Below, one piece after another: positions 11,462 through 23,300 of a stretch of 64,000 nucleotides of DNA (positions are counted from its first letter, which is position 1; each line of letters begins with the position of its first letter). The notes beneath the pieces were generated by a model. It was not told the origin of the DNA, did no database searches, and saw only the letters and a list, made by a program, of their open reading frames with translations. This stretch comes from Theropithecus gelada (lineage: Eukaryota; Chordata; Mammalia; Primates; Cercopithecidae): assembly GCF_003255815.1 (NCBI RefSeq), contig NC_037674.1, positions 25,487,830-25,551,829 on the forward strand. The letters are read 5' to 3'. Both the position numbers and the translations under genes were made by a program.

Positions 11462-12849
11462 AGCTCCCGACAGAGCAGCATGCGGAGGCTTGCATTGTGA
11501 ATTTTAGCTCCAGATCAACTGCAAGAACAAACCCACAATCCCAAGAGGACCCACAGACCCTCTGAAGGAAGCGGACTGCTCCTGCAGGACCCAGGAGACA
11601 CCCCAAATACTGTGAGTGCCCCCAACTGTGGACGTGGGAAAGGTAGACCCTCCTCTCTCAAACCACACACCCCCACTGGAGAAGCTGAAGGTCTGTTTGT
11701 GGAAGAGGTTTCCGACGTTACTTGAAGCTGAGTCCATTTGGAGAGCCAAGTGAAATACAGGAGTAGAGAAAGGCCCTGTGAGCTTGCTGGGCCCCCAAGC
11801 AGCCCATTCCTGCCTGGCACCAAAGAGATCTATCAGGAGGGTGACCAGAGGAGCAGGGGGTAAAAGTCCACAGGGAGAAGGAATTCTCTAGTTGAACTTT
11901 GTGACAATTTGAATGAGGTGAAAAGCCTCCTGGCCAGAACTCAGAGAAGGGCACTAAATGGGTGTGTAGACTTCACAGGTTGGGGAAGAACTAAAGCCCT
12001 TTTCTCTCGCAGCTGGTAGGTGGAAAGCCTCGGGCAACTTTTCAAACCCCTCTCGCCCTCCTCCTGGAAACAGACTGTTAGGGGGCATGGTGAGAGTGAG
12101 ACCAGCCCTTCAAGTTGCCTGGGAGCTGGGTGAGGCCTGTGACTGTTGGCTTTCCCCCACTTCCCTGACAACCTGCAAGACTCAGCAGCCATAATCCTCT
12201 TAGGTACACAGCTTCAGTGACCTGGGAACCTCACTCCCATCCTCAACAGCAGCCACAGTAAGACCCGCCCAAGGAGAGTCTGAGCTCAGATATGCCTAGC
12301 CCCACCCCCATCTGATGGTCCTTCCCTATTTACTCTGGTAGTGGAAGAAAAACGGCCTATAATCTTGGGAATTCTAGGGCCCTGCCCACCACCAGTCCCT
12401 CCTCACACTACTACAGCTGATGCTTCCCGGAAAGTGCCACCTCCTGGCAAAAGGCCAACCAGCACAAAATAGAGTACTAAACCACCAAAGCTAAGGACAC
12501 TTATGGAGTCCCTTGCAGCCTCTGCCACCTCCACTAAAACAGGTGCTGGTATTCATGGCTGAGAGACCCAGAGACGGTTCACATCACAGGACTCTGTGCA
12601 GACGATCCCCAGTACCAGCCCAGAGCCAGGTAGACTTGCTGGGTGGCTAGACCCAGAAGAGAGAAAACAATCACTGCAGTTCGGCTCACAGGAGCCACAT
12701 CCATAGGAAAAAGGGGCAGAGTACTATATCAAGGGAACACCCTGTGGGACAAAAAATTCTGAACAATACCCTTCAGCCCTAGACCTTCCGTCTGACAGGG
12801 CCTACCCAAATGAGAAGCAATCAGAAAACCAACCCTGGTGATATGACAA

Positions 12850-13740
12850 ACCAAGGCTCATCAATATCCCCAAAAGATCACACTAGTTCACAAGCAATGA
12901 ATCCAAACCAAGAAGAAATCCCTGATTTGGGACGTTAGTTATTAAGCTAATCTGGGAGTGACCAGAGAAAGATGAAGCCCAATGCATGGAAATTCAAAAA
13001 TGATACAAGAAGTGAAGGGATAAATATTTATGGAAATAGATAACTTAAAGAAAAAACAATCAAAAATTTAGGAAAGTTTGGACATGATTTTAGAAATGTG
13101 AAATGCTCTGGAAAGTCTCAGCAATAGAACTGAACAAGTAAGAGAAAGAAATTCAGAGCTCAAAGACAAGGTCTTCGAATCAACCCAATACAACAAAGAC
13201 AAAGAAAAAAGAATAAGACGATATAGACAAGGCCTCCAAGAGTCTGGGATTACGTTAAATGACCAAACCTAAAAATCATCGGTGTACCTGAGGAAGAAGA
13301 GAATTCTAAAAGCCTGGAAAATATATTTGGGGGAATAATTGAGGAAAACTTCCCCAGCCTTGTTAGATACCTAGACATGCAAATACAAGAAGCACAAAGA
13401 ACACCTGGGAAATTCATCACAAAAAGATCTTTGCCTAGGCACACTGTCATCATTATCCAAAGTTAAGATGAAGAAAAGAATCTTAAGAGCTGTGAGACAG
13501 AAGCACCAGGTAACCTATAACGGAAAACCTATCAGATTAACAGCAGATTTCTCAGTAGAAACCCTACAAGCTAGAAGGGATTGGGGACCTATCTTTACAC
13601 TCCTCAAACAAAACAATTATCAGCCAAAAACTTTCTGTCCAGCAAAATTAAGCATCATATATGAAGGAAAGATACAGTCGTTTTCAGACAAACAAATGCT
13701 GAGAGAATTTGCCATTACCGAGCCACCACTATAAGAACTG
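12850..13740 (+). pseudogene. L1 ORF1 remnant in L1P copy 1
   Basis: Homologous to L1 ORF1p, the RNA-binding chaperone with coiled-coil, RRM and C-terminal domains. The C-terminal part is the open frame 13468-13734 (88 aa), with LTADFSVETLQARRDW near its middle. Upstream the frame is broken, and compared with copy 2 a short piece after CCCTGATTTG (about 12927) is deleted. Not translatable as a whole. Confidence 0.85.
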
Positions 13741-13879
13741 CTAAAAGGAGCCCTAAATCTTTAAACAAATCCTGGAAACACATCAAAACAGAACCTCTTT
13801 AAAGCATAAATCACACAGGACTTATAAAACAAAACTACAAGTAAAAAGCAAAAACAAAAACAAAAACAAAAACGAAGTA

Positions 13880-16800
13880 CACAGGCAACAAAGAGCAAAA
13901 TAAATGCAATGGTACCTCACATTTCAATATTAACATTGAAGGTGAATGTCCTACATGCTCCACTTAAAAGATACAGAACTACAGAATGGATAAGAACCCA
14001 CCAATCAACTATCTGCTGCTTTCAGGAGACTCACCTAATACCTAAGGACTCACATAAACTTAAAGGGGTAGAAAAAGGTATTTCATGCAAATGGACAAAA
14101 AAAGCGAGCAGGGGAAGCTATTCTTATATCAGACAAAACAAACTTGAAAGCAACAGCAATTAAAAAGAGACAAAGAGGGACAGTATAGAATGGTAAAAGG
14201 CCTTGTTCAACAGGAAAATATCACAATCCTAAATATATATGCACCTAACACCAGAGCTCCCTAATTTATAAAACAATTACTAACAGACCTAAGAAATGAG
14301 ATAGACAGCAACACAATAATACTGGGGGACTTCAATACTCCACTGACAGCACTAGACAGGTCATCAAGACAGAAAGTCAACAAAGAAACAATGAATTTAA
14401 ACTATACCTTAGAACAAATAGACTTAACAGATATATACAGAACATGTCATCCAACAGCCACAGAATATACACTGTATTCAACAGCACAAGGAACTTCCTC
14501 CAGGATAGGCCATATGATATGCCATAAAATGAGCCTCAATAAATTTTAAAAAATTGAAATTATATCAAGCATTCTCTTAGACCACAGCGAAATAAAACTG
14601 GAAATCAACTCCAAAAGAAACCTTCAAAACCATGCAAATACATGGAAATTAAATAACTTGATCCTGAATTAGCTTTGGGTCAAAAACAAAATCAAGACGG
14701 AAATTTAAAAATTCTTCTAACTGAATGACAATAATGACACAACCTATCAAAACCTCTGAGTTTCAGCAAACACGGTGCTGAGAGGAAAGTTCATACGCCT
14801 AAACACCTACATCAAAAAGACTGAAAGAGTAGAAACAGACAATCTAAGATCACACCTCAAGGAACTAGAGAAACAAGAACAAACCAAATCCAAACCCAGC
14901 AGAAAAAAAAGGAATAACCAAGATCGGGGCAGAACTAAACAAAATCAAAACAAACAAAAAAAATACAAAGAACACATGAAACAAAAATCTGGTTCTTTGA
15001 AAAAATAAATAAAATTGACAGACCATTAGGAAGATTAACCAAAAAAAGAAGAGAAAAAAATCCAAATAACCTCACAAAGAAGCAAAACAGGAGATATTAC
15101 AACTGACACCACTGAAATGCAAAAGGTCATTCAAGGCTACTATGAACACCTTACACACATAAACTAGAAAACCGAGAAGAGATGGAAACATTCCTGGAAA
15201 AATACAACTTCTAGCTTAAATCAGAAAGAATTAGATACACTGAATAAACAGTGAGATTGAAATGATAATTTAAAAATTACCAAGAAAAGAATGTCCAGGA
15301 CTAGATGGATTCACAGCAGTATTCTACCAGATATTCAAAGAAGAATTGGTACCAATTCTTTTGACACTATTCCACAGGATAGAGAAAAAAACAGCCCTCC
15401 CTAATTCATTCTATGAAGCCAGCATCACCCTAATACCAAAACCAGGAAAGGACATAACCAAAAAAGAAAACTACAGACCAATATCCTTAATGAACATAGA
15501 TGCTAAAATCCTTAACAAAATACTAGCTAACCGAATCTAACAATATATCAAAGAGATTATCCACCATGATCAAGTGGGTTTCATACCAGGGATGCAGGGA
15601 TGGTTTCACATATGCAAGCCAATAAATGTTATACATGACATAAACAGAATTAAAAACAAAAATCACATGGTCATCTTAATAGATCCAGAAAAAGCATTCA
15701 ATAAAATCCAGCATCCCTTTATGATTAAAACTTTCAGCAAAATCGGCATACAAGGGACATACCTCAATGTAATAAAAGCCATCTATGACAAACCCACAGC
15801 CAACATAATACTGAATCAGGAAAAATGGAAAGCATTCCCTCTGAGAACTGGAACAAGACAAGGATACACATTCTCACCACTCGTCTTCAGCACAGTACTG
15901 GAAGTCCTAGCCAGAGCAATCAGACAAGATAAAGAAATACAGGGCATCCAAATCAGTAAAGAGAAAGTCAAACTGTCATTGTTTGCTGACGATATGATCA
16001 TTTACCTTGAAAACACTAAGGACTTCCCTAGAAAGCTCCTAGAACTGATTAAAGAATTCAGCATAGTTTCCGGACACAAGATTAATGTACATAAATCAGT
16101 AGCTCTTCTATACACCAACAGTGACCAAGCAGAGAATCAAATCAAGCACTCAATCCCTTTTACAATAGCTACAAAAAAAAAAAATACTTAGGAATATACC
16201 TAACAAAAGAGTCAAAAGACCTCTAAAAGGAAACTACAACACATTGCTGAAAGACATCATAGATGACACAAGTGGAAACATATCCCATGCTCATGGATTG
16301 GTAGAATCAATATTGTGAAAATGACCATACTGCCAAAAGCAATCTACAAATTCAACACAATCTCCATCAGAATATCACCATTCTAAACAGAATCAGAAAA
16401 AAACAATTCTAAAATTCATATGGAACCAAAAAGGAGCCCACGTAGCCAAAGCAAGATTAAACAAAAAGAACAAATCTGAGGCATCACACTACCTGATTTC
16501 AAACTATACTATAAGGCTATAGTCACCAAAACAGCATGGTACTGGTATAAAAATAGGCACATAGACCAGTGGAACAGAATAGATAACCCAGAAATAAACC
16601 CAAATACTTAAAGCCAACTCATCTTCGACAAAGCAAACAAAAACATAAAGTGGGGAAAGGACACCCTTTTCAACAAACGGTGCTGTGATAATTGGCTAGC
16701 CATATGTAAGAGAATGAAACTGGATCCTCATCTCTTACCTTATGTAAAAATCAACTCTAGATGGATTAAGGACTTAAACCTAATACCTGAAACTATAAAA

Positions 16801-17650
16801 ATTCTAGAACATAACATTGGAAAAACCCTCTAGACATTGGCTTATGCAAGGATTTCATGACCCAAAACCCAAAACCAAATGTAATAAAAACAAAGATAAA
16901 TAACTGGGATCTGATTAAACTAAAGAGCTTTTGCACAGCAAAAGGAACAGTCAGTGGAGTAAATAGACAACCCATAGAGTGGGAGGAAATCTTTACAATC
17001 TATACATCTGACAAAGGACCAATATCCAGAATCTACAATGAATTCTAACCAGTAAGAAACTAACAAATCTAATCAATAAGAAACTAAGAAACTAACCAAC
17101 AAATATAATCAGTAAGGAAACAACAAACAATCCTATCAACAAGGGGGCTAAGGACATGAATAGACAATTCTCAACAGAAGACATACAAATGACTAACAAG
17201 CATACTAAAAAATGCTCAACCTCACTAATGATCAGGGAAATGCAAATCAAAACTACAATGTGGTATCACCTCACTCCTGCAAGAATGCCCATAATCAAAA
17301 AATCAATAAACAGTAGATGTTGGCATGGATGCAGTAAACAAGAAACTCTTCTACACCTGCTGGTGGGAATGTAAACTAGTACAGCCACTATGGAAAACAG
17401 TGTGGCGATCCCTGTGTGTGATATATATACACATACACACACACAGTGGAATACTACACAACCATAAAAAGGAATGAATTAACAGCATTTGCAGTGACCT
17501 GAATGAGATTACAGACTATTATTCTAAGTGATGTAACTCAGAAATGGAAAACCAAACATCATATGTTCTCACTGATATGTGGGAGCTAAGCTATGAGGAT
17601 GCAAAGGCATAAGAATAATACAGTGGACTCTGGGGACTTGGGAAGAGTGG
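13880..17650 (+). pseudogene. L1 ORF2 remnant in L1P copy 1
   Basis: Pieces of the L1 endonuclease/reverse transcriptase in several frames. The longest, 15574-16191 (205 aa), holds palm-domain motifs FIPGMQG near its start and LFADDMIIYLEN around residue 137-148. A preceding piece at 15346-15540 has LIPKPGKD and NYRPISLMN. Stops between the pieces and a 3' deletion make it non-functional. Confidence 0.9.
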
Positions 17651-17850
17651 AAGGGGAGCAAGGGATAAAAGACTACAAATCTGGTGCAGTGTATACTGCT
17701 CAGGTGATGGGTGTACCAAAATCTCACAAATCACCATTAAAGAACTTGCTCATGTAACCAGATACCACCTGTACCCCAATAACTTATGGAAAGACAAAAA
17801 TTTTTAAAAATCAAGTTAAAAAACAAAAGAATAATAAAATTTAAAAAAAA

Positions 17851-17868
17851 AGAGTACATTGTGACTGG
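17851..17868. repeat. L1P copy 1, 3' target-site duplication
   Basis: Partner of 11444-11461, one mismatch in 18 bases. It sits after the A-rich L1 tail and so defines the 3' boundary of the insertion. Confidence 0.92.
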
Positions 17869-18274
17869 GATGGAGAGTATGTGGGTTGCAGCTGGATATT
17901 GAAAGGAGAGAGAGAGCTGTTGAAAAAATAGAAGCCAAATCTGGCATATTAGCACACATATTAACACTAGAAACAATGATGATTTCATTAAGAGTTTTCC
18001 CTAAGTTAGAATTCAACACCTAATCAAAGACATTCTGGTCAGAACTAAAGAGGGCAAACACCTTTTTCTCAAATTATAATTTGTCCTGACTGTGTAGCAA
18101 GCACAACTGGGATGCCAATGCAAGGGTTCCCTGCTCTCTCATGTCTAATATCAATAATCAGTTGTTCCCAGTCTCACCTTTTTTTCATTCTCCAAAAAGA
18201 GAGTCAATCTTATCACACACCATCTCCATCAAACCCTTGCCATTTTGTTCTCTGAATATCTGCACATCCTGTTG
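17869..18274. other. Intergenic, nothing recognised
   Basis: Sequence that adjoined the pre-insertion site of the L1P. No gene, RNA or clear repeat seen. Confidence 0.5.
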
Positions 18275-18698
18275 TCTCACACGTCCGTGTGAAGAGACCC
18301 CCAAACAGGCTTTGTGTGAGCAATGTGGCTGTTTGTTTCACCTGGGTGCAGGCAGGCTGAGTCTGAAGTCAGCAAAGGGTGGTGGATTATCATCAGTTTT
18401 TGTAGGTTTGGGGATAGGTGGTGGAATTAGGAGCAATGTCTTGCAGGCAGGGGGTGGATCTCACAAAGTACATTCTCAAGGGTGGGGAGAATTACAAAGA
18501 ACCTTCTTAAAGGTGGGGAAGATTACAAAGTACATTGATCAGTTAGTTTGGGGCAGAAATAAATCACAATGGTGGAATGTCATCAGTTAAGGCTATTTTC
18601 ACTTCTTTTGTGGATCTTCAGTTGCTTCAGGCCATTTGGATGTATACATGCTGGTCACAGGGGATATGATGGCTTAGCTTGGGCTCAGAGGCCTGACA
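18275..18698 (-). mobile_element. LTR7-type (HERV-H) solo LTR
   Basis: On the minus strand it opens with TGTCAGGCCTCTGAGCCCAA and closes with the block reading GGTCTCTTCACACGGACG, the ends typical of LTR7-group endogenous retroviral LTRs. No gag, pol or env-like sequence adjoins it, so it is a solo LTR left by recombination between LTRs. The open frame 18141-18590 on the plus strand crosses it by chance. It lies about 5.4 kb upstream of the SLC27A2 exon 1 region, in antisense orientation to the gene. Confidence 0.85.
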
Positions 18699-18959
18699 CT
18701 TGTATGTCTATACTCAGATGGCACCATGCTAAACAGTCAATAGGATAACAGGCACCTACATTTCAAGAAATGTGATTAACTTATGGCAACCACAGTCAGA
18801 GATTATTCTTCCCACAAACCACTGAATGAGTCAGTCACACAAAATTTATATTCGTAGCAAGTATGTAACATCACAAAAATGGCAAGTTTCATAATCTATA
18901 ATTTTTTGTCAAGAATAGCCCTGTGCATTAGGTGCCTCAAATTCTACAAAATTCACACA
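18699..18959. other. Intergenic, nothing recognised
   Basis: Short stretch without recognised features between an LTR and a possible MIR. Confidence 0.5.
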
Positions 18960-19082
18960 AGTCACTGTAAGAGCTCAGTACACTTCTCAAAGCTACTCAG
19001 CCAATACATGACAGATAAAGACTCAAAATCAGGTCTTCTGGCTTCAAGTCTCACAACCTTTTCTATTACTTTATTCCAGGAA
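18960..19082 (-). repeat. Probable MIR fragment
   Basis: The antisense MIR tail pattern is visible but diverged: CTCAAAGCTACTCAGCCAAT, then GACTCAAAATCAGGTCTTCTG. Confidence 0.55.
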
Positions 19083-19391
19083 ATTGAATTCTAGTTATGA
19101 AGGCAAAACTGACAGGTAAGAAACAATCGAAAGCCAAGCTATGCGATGGGTTTATAAGTTCAGTACAAGGGCTGGATCAGCATGGGCTGGAAGATTTAAA
19201 GGAAAAAGTTTGGGAATACTTTTTTTCACATGAACTCTACATGGAAGTGTAAAACAGGTATATGAGCTGTTTTGATTGGAGCTAGGGTAGGATCCTCCCA
19301 GAGCCCCTTACCCACTCTGCAATGAACTCTCCTCAGTGGCTTCTCAGCCACTAGGGCTCTACTGAGTAGTTTGGAGGCCAATGGACTAAAT

Positions 19392-19579
19392 CAGTAGTTC
19401 TCAAAGTATAGTCCCTGGACTAGCAGTGTCAACATTACCTGGTAACTTCTTAGAGATGTGAATTCTTTGGCCCCACCCAAGACTCACTGAATCAGAAATT
19501 CTGGAGATGGGGTTTAATGAACTATGTTTTAGCATGTTCCCCAAGTGATTCTCAGGCTTGTAAAGTTTGAGAAATAGTG
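19392..19579 (-). mobile_element. MER5A (hAT-Charlie MITE), full length
   Basis: It begins CAGTAGTTCTCAAAGT and ends with the inverted version AGTTTGAGAAATAGTG, the terminal inverted repeats of MER5A. Between them are GTCCCTGGACTAGCAG, GGCCCCACCCAAGAC and ACTGAATCAGAAATTCTGG in the expected antisense order. Non-autonomous DNA transposon. Confidence 0.88.
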
Positions 19580-20239
19580 AACTATGTCATCTCCATAAAG
19601 TAGGAAGGGAAGCCACCTACTTTAAAAGAACATTTGAGATTGGGATTGGGAATTCTGAAGGAGGTAGGGAAGGTCTGGGACTGCCATTAGGAAGCCTTCT
19701 CTCAAAGAGCAGAGATAGATGATAGGGATGAACGTCCTGACCAAGGCTAGAAGGTGTCAATATGCACACCCAGTAATCCTGTCTGGCCCTAAATTTCTCC
19801 TGCAATACCTAGAATAGGACAGAAGACAGTGGGCATTTGAGGTCATCTATACCTGGATAGAAAGTTTAAGGAAAAGAGGGGTCTAGGAGGCCACATTGAA
19901 GTGACTGGCCAGGAAGGGACCAAAAACTTGATAAAGGAAATGAGTAGGCTCAATAATGTTGGAGAATGGGAGGAGTGGGATGAGGAGGCTTAACTAAGGC
20001 TATGGGGACGGAGAATCTCCATGTCTGAGATCTCAGTGCTGACAAAATCCTAAATTATATCAAAGTCCAAGATCTGGCTCTATTCCATATTTCACTGTGG
20101 AATTTACATTACTGAATAGACAAACTTGTATAAAAACAATTTCTATATGGTATAAAAACCCAGAAAAAAGTTACAGTTTTCTACATTTTAAAATATTTTC
20201 TTTTTTATTTTTATCTGTTTGTGAGAATTTGTAAGATTA
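19580..20239. other. Intergenic, nothing recognised
   Basis: No exon or named repeat seen. The minus-strand open frame at 19617-19805 has no supporting signal. Confidence 0.5.
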
Positions 20240-20254
20240 TTTTGTTTTGTTTTT

Positions 20255-20385
20255 TATATGAGAAGGGGTCTCACTCTGTGGCCCAGTCCTCAAGTGATTC
20301 TCCTGCCTCAGTCTCCTGAGTAGCTGGAATTATAGATGTATGCCACTATACTTGGATAATTTCTGTACTTTTTATATGTTGGTGT
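20255..20385 (-). repeat. Old Alu fragment with internal deletion
   Basis: GGGGTCTCACTCTGTGGCCCAG is joined directly to TCAAGTGATTCTCCTGCCTC, so the middle of the Alu left arm is deleted. It continues to a diverged TAATTTCTGTACTTTTTATA and stops. AluJ-like age. Confidence 0.75.
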
Positions 20386-20424
20386 AACATTGTCTTCTTT
20401 TCTTGGAAAGGGCTATATGTTTGT

Positions 20425-20525
20425 TGTTACTGTCTTAAAAATTGTGGTAAAATATGCATAACATAAAAATTAACCATTTTAACAATTTTTAAGTGTACAG
20501 TTCAAGTATACTTTTTTAGTGCCAA
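20425..20525. repeat. Possible L1M 3' fragment
   Basis: AATTGTGGTAAAATATGCAT followed by an AACCATTTTAACAATTTTTAAG phrase is a familiar ancient LINE 3' segment. Family and orientation are uncertain. Confidence 0.45.
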
Positions 20526-21257
20526 AAACGTCATTCTTCTATAAAAAAAAAAAAAATACACTGTGATGGGGGAGGGGGTTGTTTTTGCTAGAAAAATTAA
20601 GAAGTTGTTACCTTTTTTGAGTCCCTAACTTGGTTTTGAAATACAACACTACTGGACTAAGAAATTCAGGAATCAAAGAACTTCTGCCCTAAAGGAGAGT
20701 TGAGATTTACAGGGTTAGGATGTTCAGGGGTAGAAAGTGGTAAGAACAAGCCAGTAGAAAGAGGAAGGTGCAGGGCATTTTTAGGTTTTTAGCAGACCAG
20801 CCTTGCTAAAAACAAAGTGCCCTTGAAAAGGAATAGTTAGAATTAAGTTTTGGTCCATTTTAAAATATTTAATACCTAATGATGTTTGGTTCATAGTAGA
20901 AACTCAATAAATATTTGTTACCCAATAAATATTTGTTAATTGAGTGTAGTGAAAGCTTGAGTCAGATTCAGAAGAGCCAGAAAATAAAGTTTAAATTTCA
21001 TTTTATAGACCAGAGGTTCCCAAGAGATGTACCAAGAATGGGCAGCCAATGTGCTAAGCTATCGATCACCTTTCAAAGGAGTCAGGCAGAAGCCAGGGCA
21101 CCTGGTCAACTCTAGGCCAGGTATGTTCTAGTATGCTGTACAAATACAACTGTCTATAGATGTCATTGGTGGAAGACAATAGGAAGCGATGGGGAACCAC
21201 TAAAGATAATTGAGAACTGGAGATATAAGATGGCAGCAATATTTCTAGGAAGACTAT
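20526..21257. other. Intergenic, nothing recognised
   Basis: No gene seen. Near 20880-20950 an AATAAATATTTGTTA motif occurs twice, reminiscent of an L2 3' tail but too short to call. Confidence 0.45.
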
Positions 21258-21614
21258 TGCTGTGGTTTTAATGTTCATGTCCCCCACAAAATTCATATAT
21301 TGAAATCCTAACCTCCAATGTGATGGTATTAGGAGGCAGAGCCTTTGAGGAGTAATTTGATCATAGGGCAGAGCCCTCATGAATGGGATTAGTACCCTCA
21401 TAAAACAGGCCCCAGAGAGGTAATTTGTCCCTTCTACGAAACAGTACACAATGAGAAGGCACCATCTATGAGAAAGTAGCCCTTCACCAAACACTACATC
21501 TGCTGGCACCTTGATCTTAGACTTGCCTCCAGAACTCTGAGAAATAAATTGCTGCTGTTTATAAACTACCCAGCTCACAGTATTTTGTTATAGCAGCCCA
21601 AACAGACTAAGACA
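21258..21614 (+). mobile_element. MaLR (MST/MLT1-like) solo LTR
   Basis: Typical plus-strand layout: TGTCCCCCACAAAATTCATAT, then CCTAACCTCCAATGTGATGG, TTGATCTTAGACTTGCCTCC, AACTCTGAGAAATAAATTGC and a terminal CAAACAGACTAAGACA. No internal region adjoins. The minus-strand frame 21066-21578 is an artefact across it. Confidence 0.87.
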
Positions 21615-23300
21615 TCTATTGACCTCTTGATAGAGCGAGAGCTGGATCCCAGGCTCAAAGCTGGAATCACTGGGACTCCTGAGGTATGTATTATAGACAT
21701 TTGCAAATTACTTCCCCAGATTTATTCTCCCTAACTCCACTTTTTAATAATACCTTTAAATGGTCCATAAAATGGCCTAGGTGAAATTGATTGTACTCTC
21801 AGCCCCATGTGTGAGCCTTGATTGGCTTAAAACAACTAGCACCTTTTTTCCCAGGACCCACAGACGTTGGTTCAGGAATGGGTGCATAATCCAGTTAGGG
21901 ATTTTTTTTTTTTTTTTTTTTTTTAATGAGAACTCCTAAGAAGATGATTCTTGTATTTCTCTCTGAAGTTGAGCCAGAAAGCATGTACCCCTAAGGGCTG
22001 TTGGCAGCCATCTTTGGGCAACAACAGGAAAGCCTGAATGAGAACAAAGGAGGTGCAGAGGAGAAATAGTGAAAGTGAAACTAGATCCAGGTGTCAGCAT
22101 TCAAGCCATAGATTTAAAATCCTTGATGTCTTGGCCCCGGACTCGCCAGTTACTGCTTAAATTCCTGTTTCTGCTTCAGCTAGCTTGGGTCTTGTTTTCT
22201 TTTACTTCCAACTGAGGTTAAAGTGATCCTCAGAATAAGAGGGGAAAAATCTAGCACTCTGGGTAGGCAGTAGCTGTTTAAGGAAAAGAGGGGTGCAGGT
22301 GGCTACACAGAAGTGACTAGCCATCAAGGGATGAGGATGGCATTGGGATGAAAAAGGAAGGGCTGGCTCTGAGCTTCAACATGAAAGAAGTGCACATGAG
22401 AATGGTTTCTGTCGGGCCCTCACTTTGGTTAATTCTACTGCTTTCTCCTCAGGGATGATGAAGGCCCTCAACTCTTCCCCAGGGAAATGATGCAACCAGG
22501 TAACTGGATCAGAAATGAGAAAGTCAGGAAAAGGGAAAGGTTGCTTGAGCAGTTACTAGGGATAAGAAAAGGAGGCTAAAAAACAGTAGGGGGTGGCCTG
22601 GAGGGAATGTGAAACATTTCTGTGTGCTTTACATACACCTAAAAAAAGAGGACATGGACAGAAACCTAGAGAATAGGAGGACAGCATAATATAGTTACCA
22701 AGAATAAGCTAAGAGTTGGTTCCCCGGGACCAAACAGACACCAGTTCCAAAACCCACGAATTACTTACCAGCTGTCTCAATTCACCAAAGCTTCTCTTTC
22801 TTGTCTGCAAATGAGCATGAAAGTGCCACCTGTATAAAATAACGGAGGCTCCCAAAATGTAACATAGGGAAGCCTCTAGCAGCGTGTCTGGGAGGAGTAA
22901 GCATTATTTGTATTTATCGTATCAAATTAAGGTAGAGGAACACAGGAGGACAGGAGAGGATGAAAATAAACTACTTAGATCCTGACCCTCCTCAGTGGCA
23001 AGTAGTGAACATTCACTTTGTACAGAAGTAGCACTAAGGCAAATTAAAAGAAAGGTTCACATTTCCTCTAAAAGAAATGGTTTCTGAGACATGCCAGTAC
23101 CACTTACTCATTGTCCTCTGTACTATACTATCCTCTGACAGAGCCACCTTAGTAAATGTGTGAACTGTGCTGACAACACTTGCGAACTTTCAACATGAGG
23201 GAACAGCAGGATCACTTAACAGAACAAAATCTTAAAATAATGTCAAAGCTTGATTTCACGTGGTGATGTGTGGCACTGCTCCTCACGAAATCAGGACTAC
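21615..23300. other. Intergenic upstream flank of SLC27A2
   Basis: Contains a T-run at 21902-21924 and, around 21700-22240, a diverged stretch that looks like an old interspersed repeat (GGCAGCCATCTTTGGGCAAC and neighbours) which I could not name. From about 22240 the sequence is ordinary flank. No exon is supported. Confidence 0.45.

Larger units (their letters stand above)
11462..17850 (+). mobile_element. L1P LINE copy 1, near full length, inactive
   Basis: A 6.4 kb plus-strand L1 flanked by an 18-bp target-site duplication. The order is a GC-richer 5' UTR (to about 12.8 kb), broken ORF1 (about 12.85-13.74 kb), broken ORF2 (about 13.9-17.6 kb) and an A-rich tail. ORF2 pieces include an endonuclease N-terminus (13909-14163) and a reverse transcriptase segment (15574-16191) that keeps the catalytic FADD box. 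Several stops and frameshifts separate them. Near 17401-17450 about 110 bases present in copy 2 are missing and a short TA/CA run sits there. It is closely similar to copy 2 (51690-58578), and the age suggests an L1P rather than an L1M subfamily. Confidence 0.93.

Noticed and set aside
11504..12192. Several overlapping minus-strand open frames
   Set aside because: Antisense to the GC-richer L1P 5' UTR; equivalents occur in copy 2 (51806-52862), so they track the repeat rather than a gene.
18141..18590. 149-residue plus-strand open frame
   Set aside because: Crosses the edge of an antisense LTR7-type LTR; chance frame.
21066..21578. 170-residue minus-strand open frame
   Set aside because: Runs antisense through a MaLR LTR; no coding signals.
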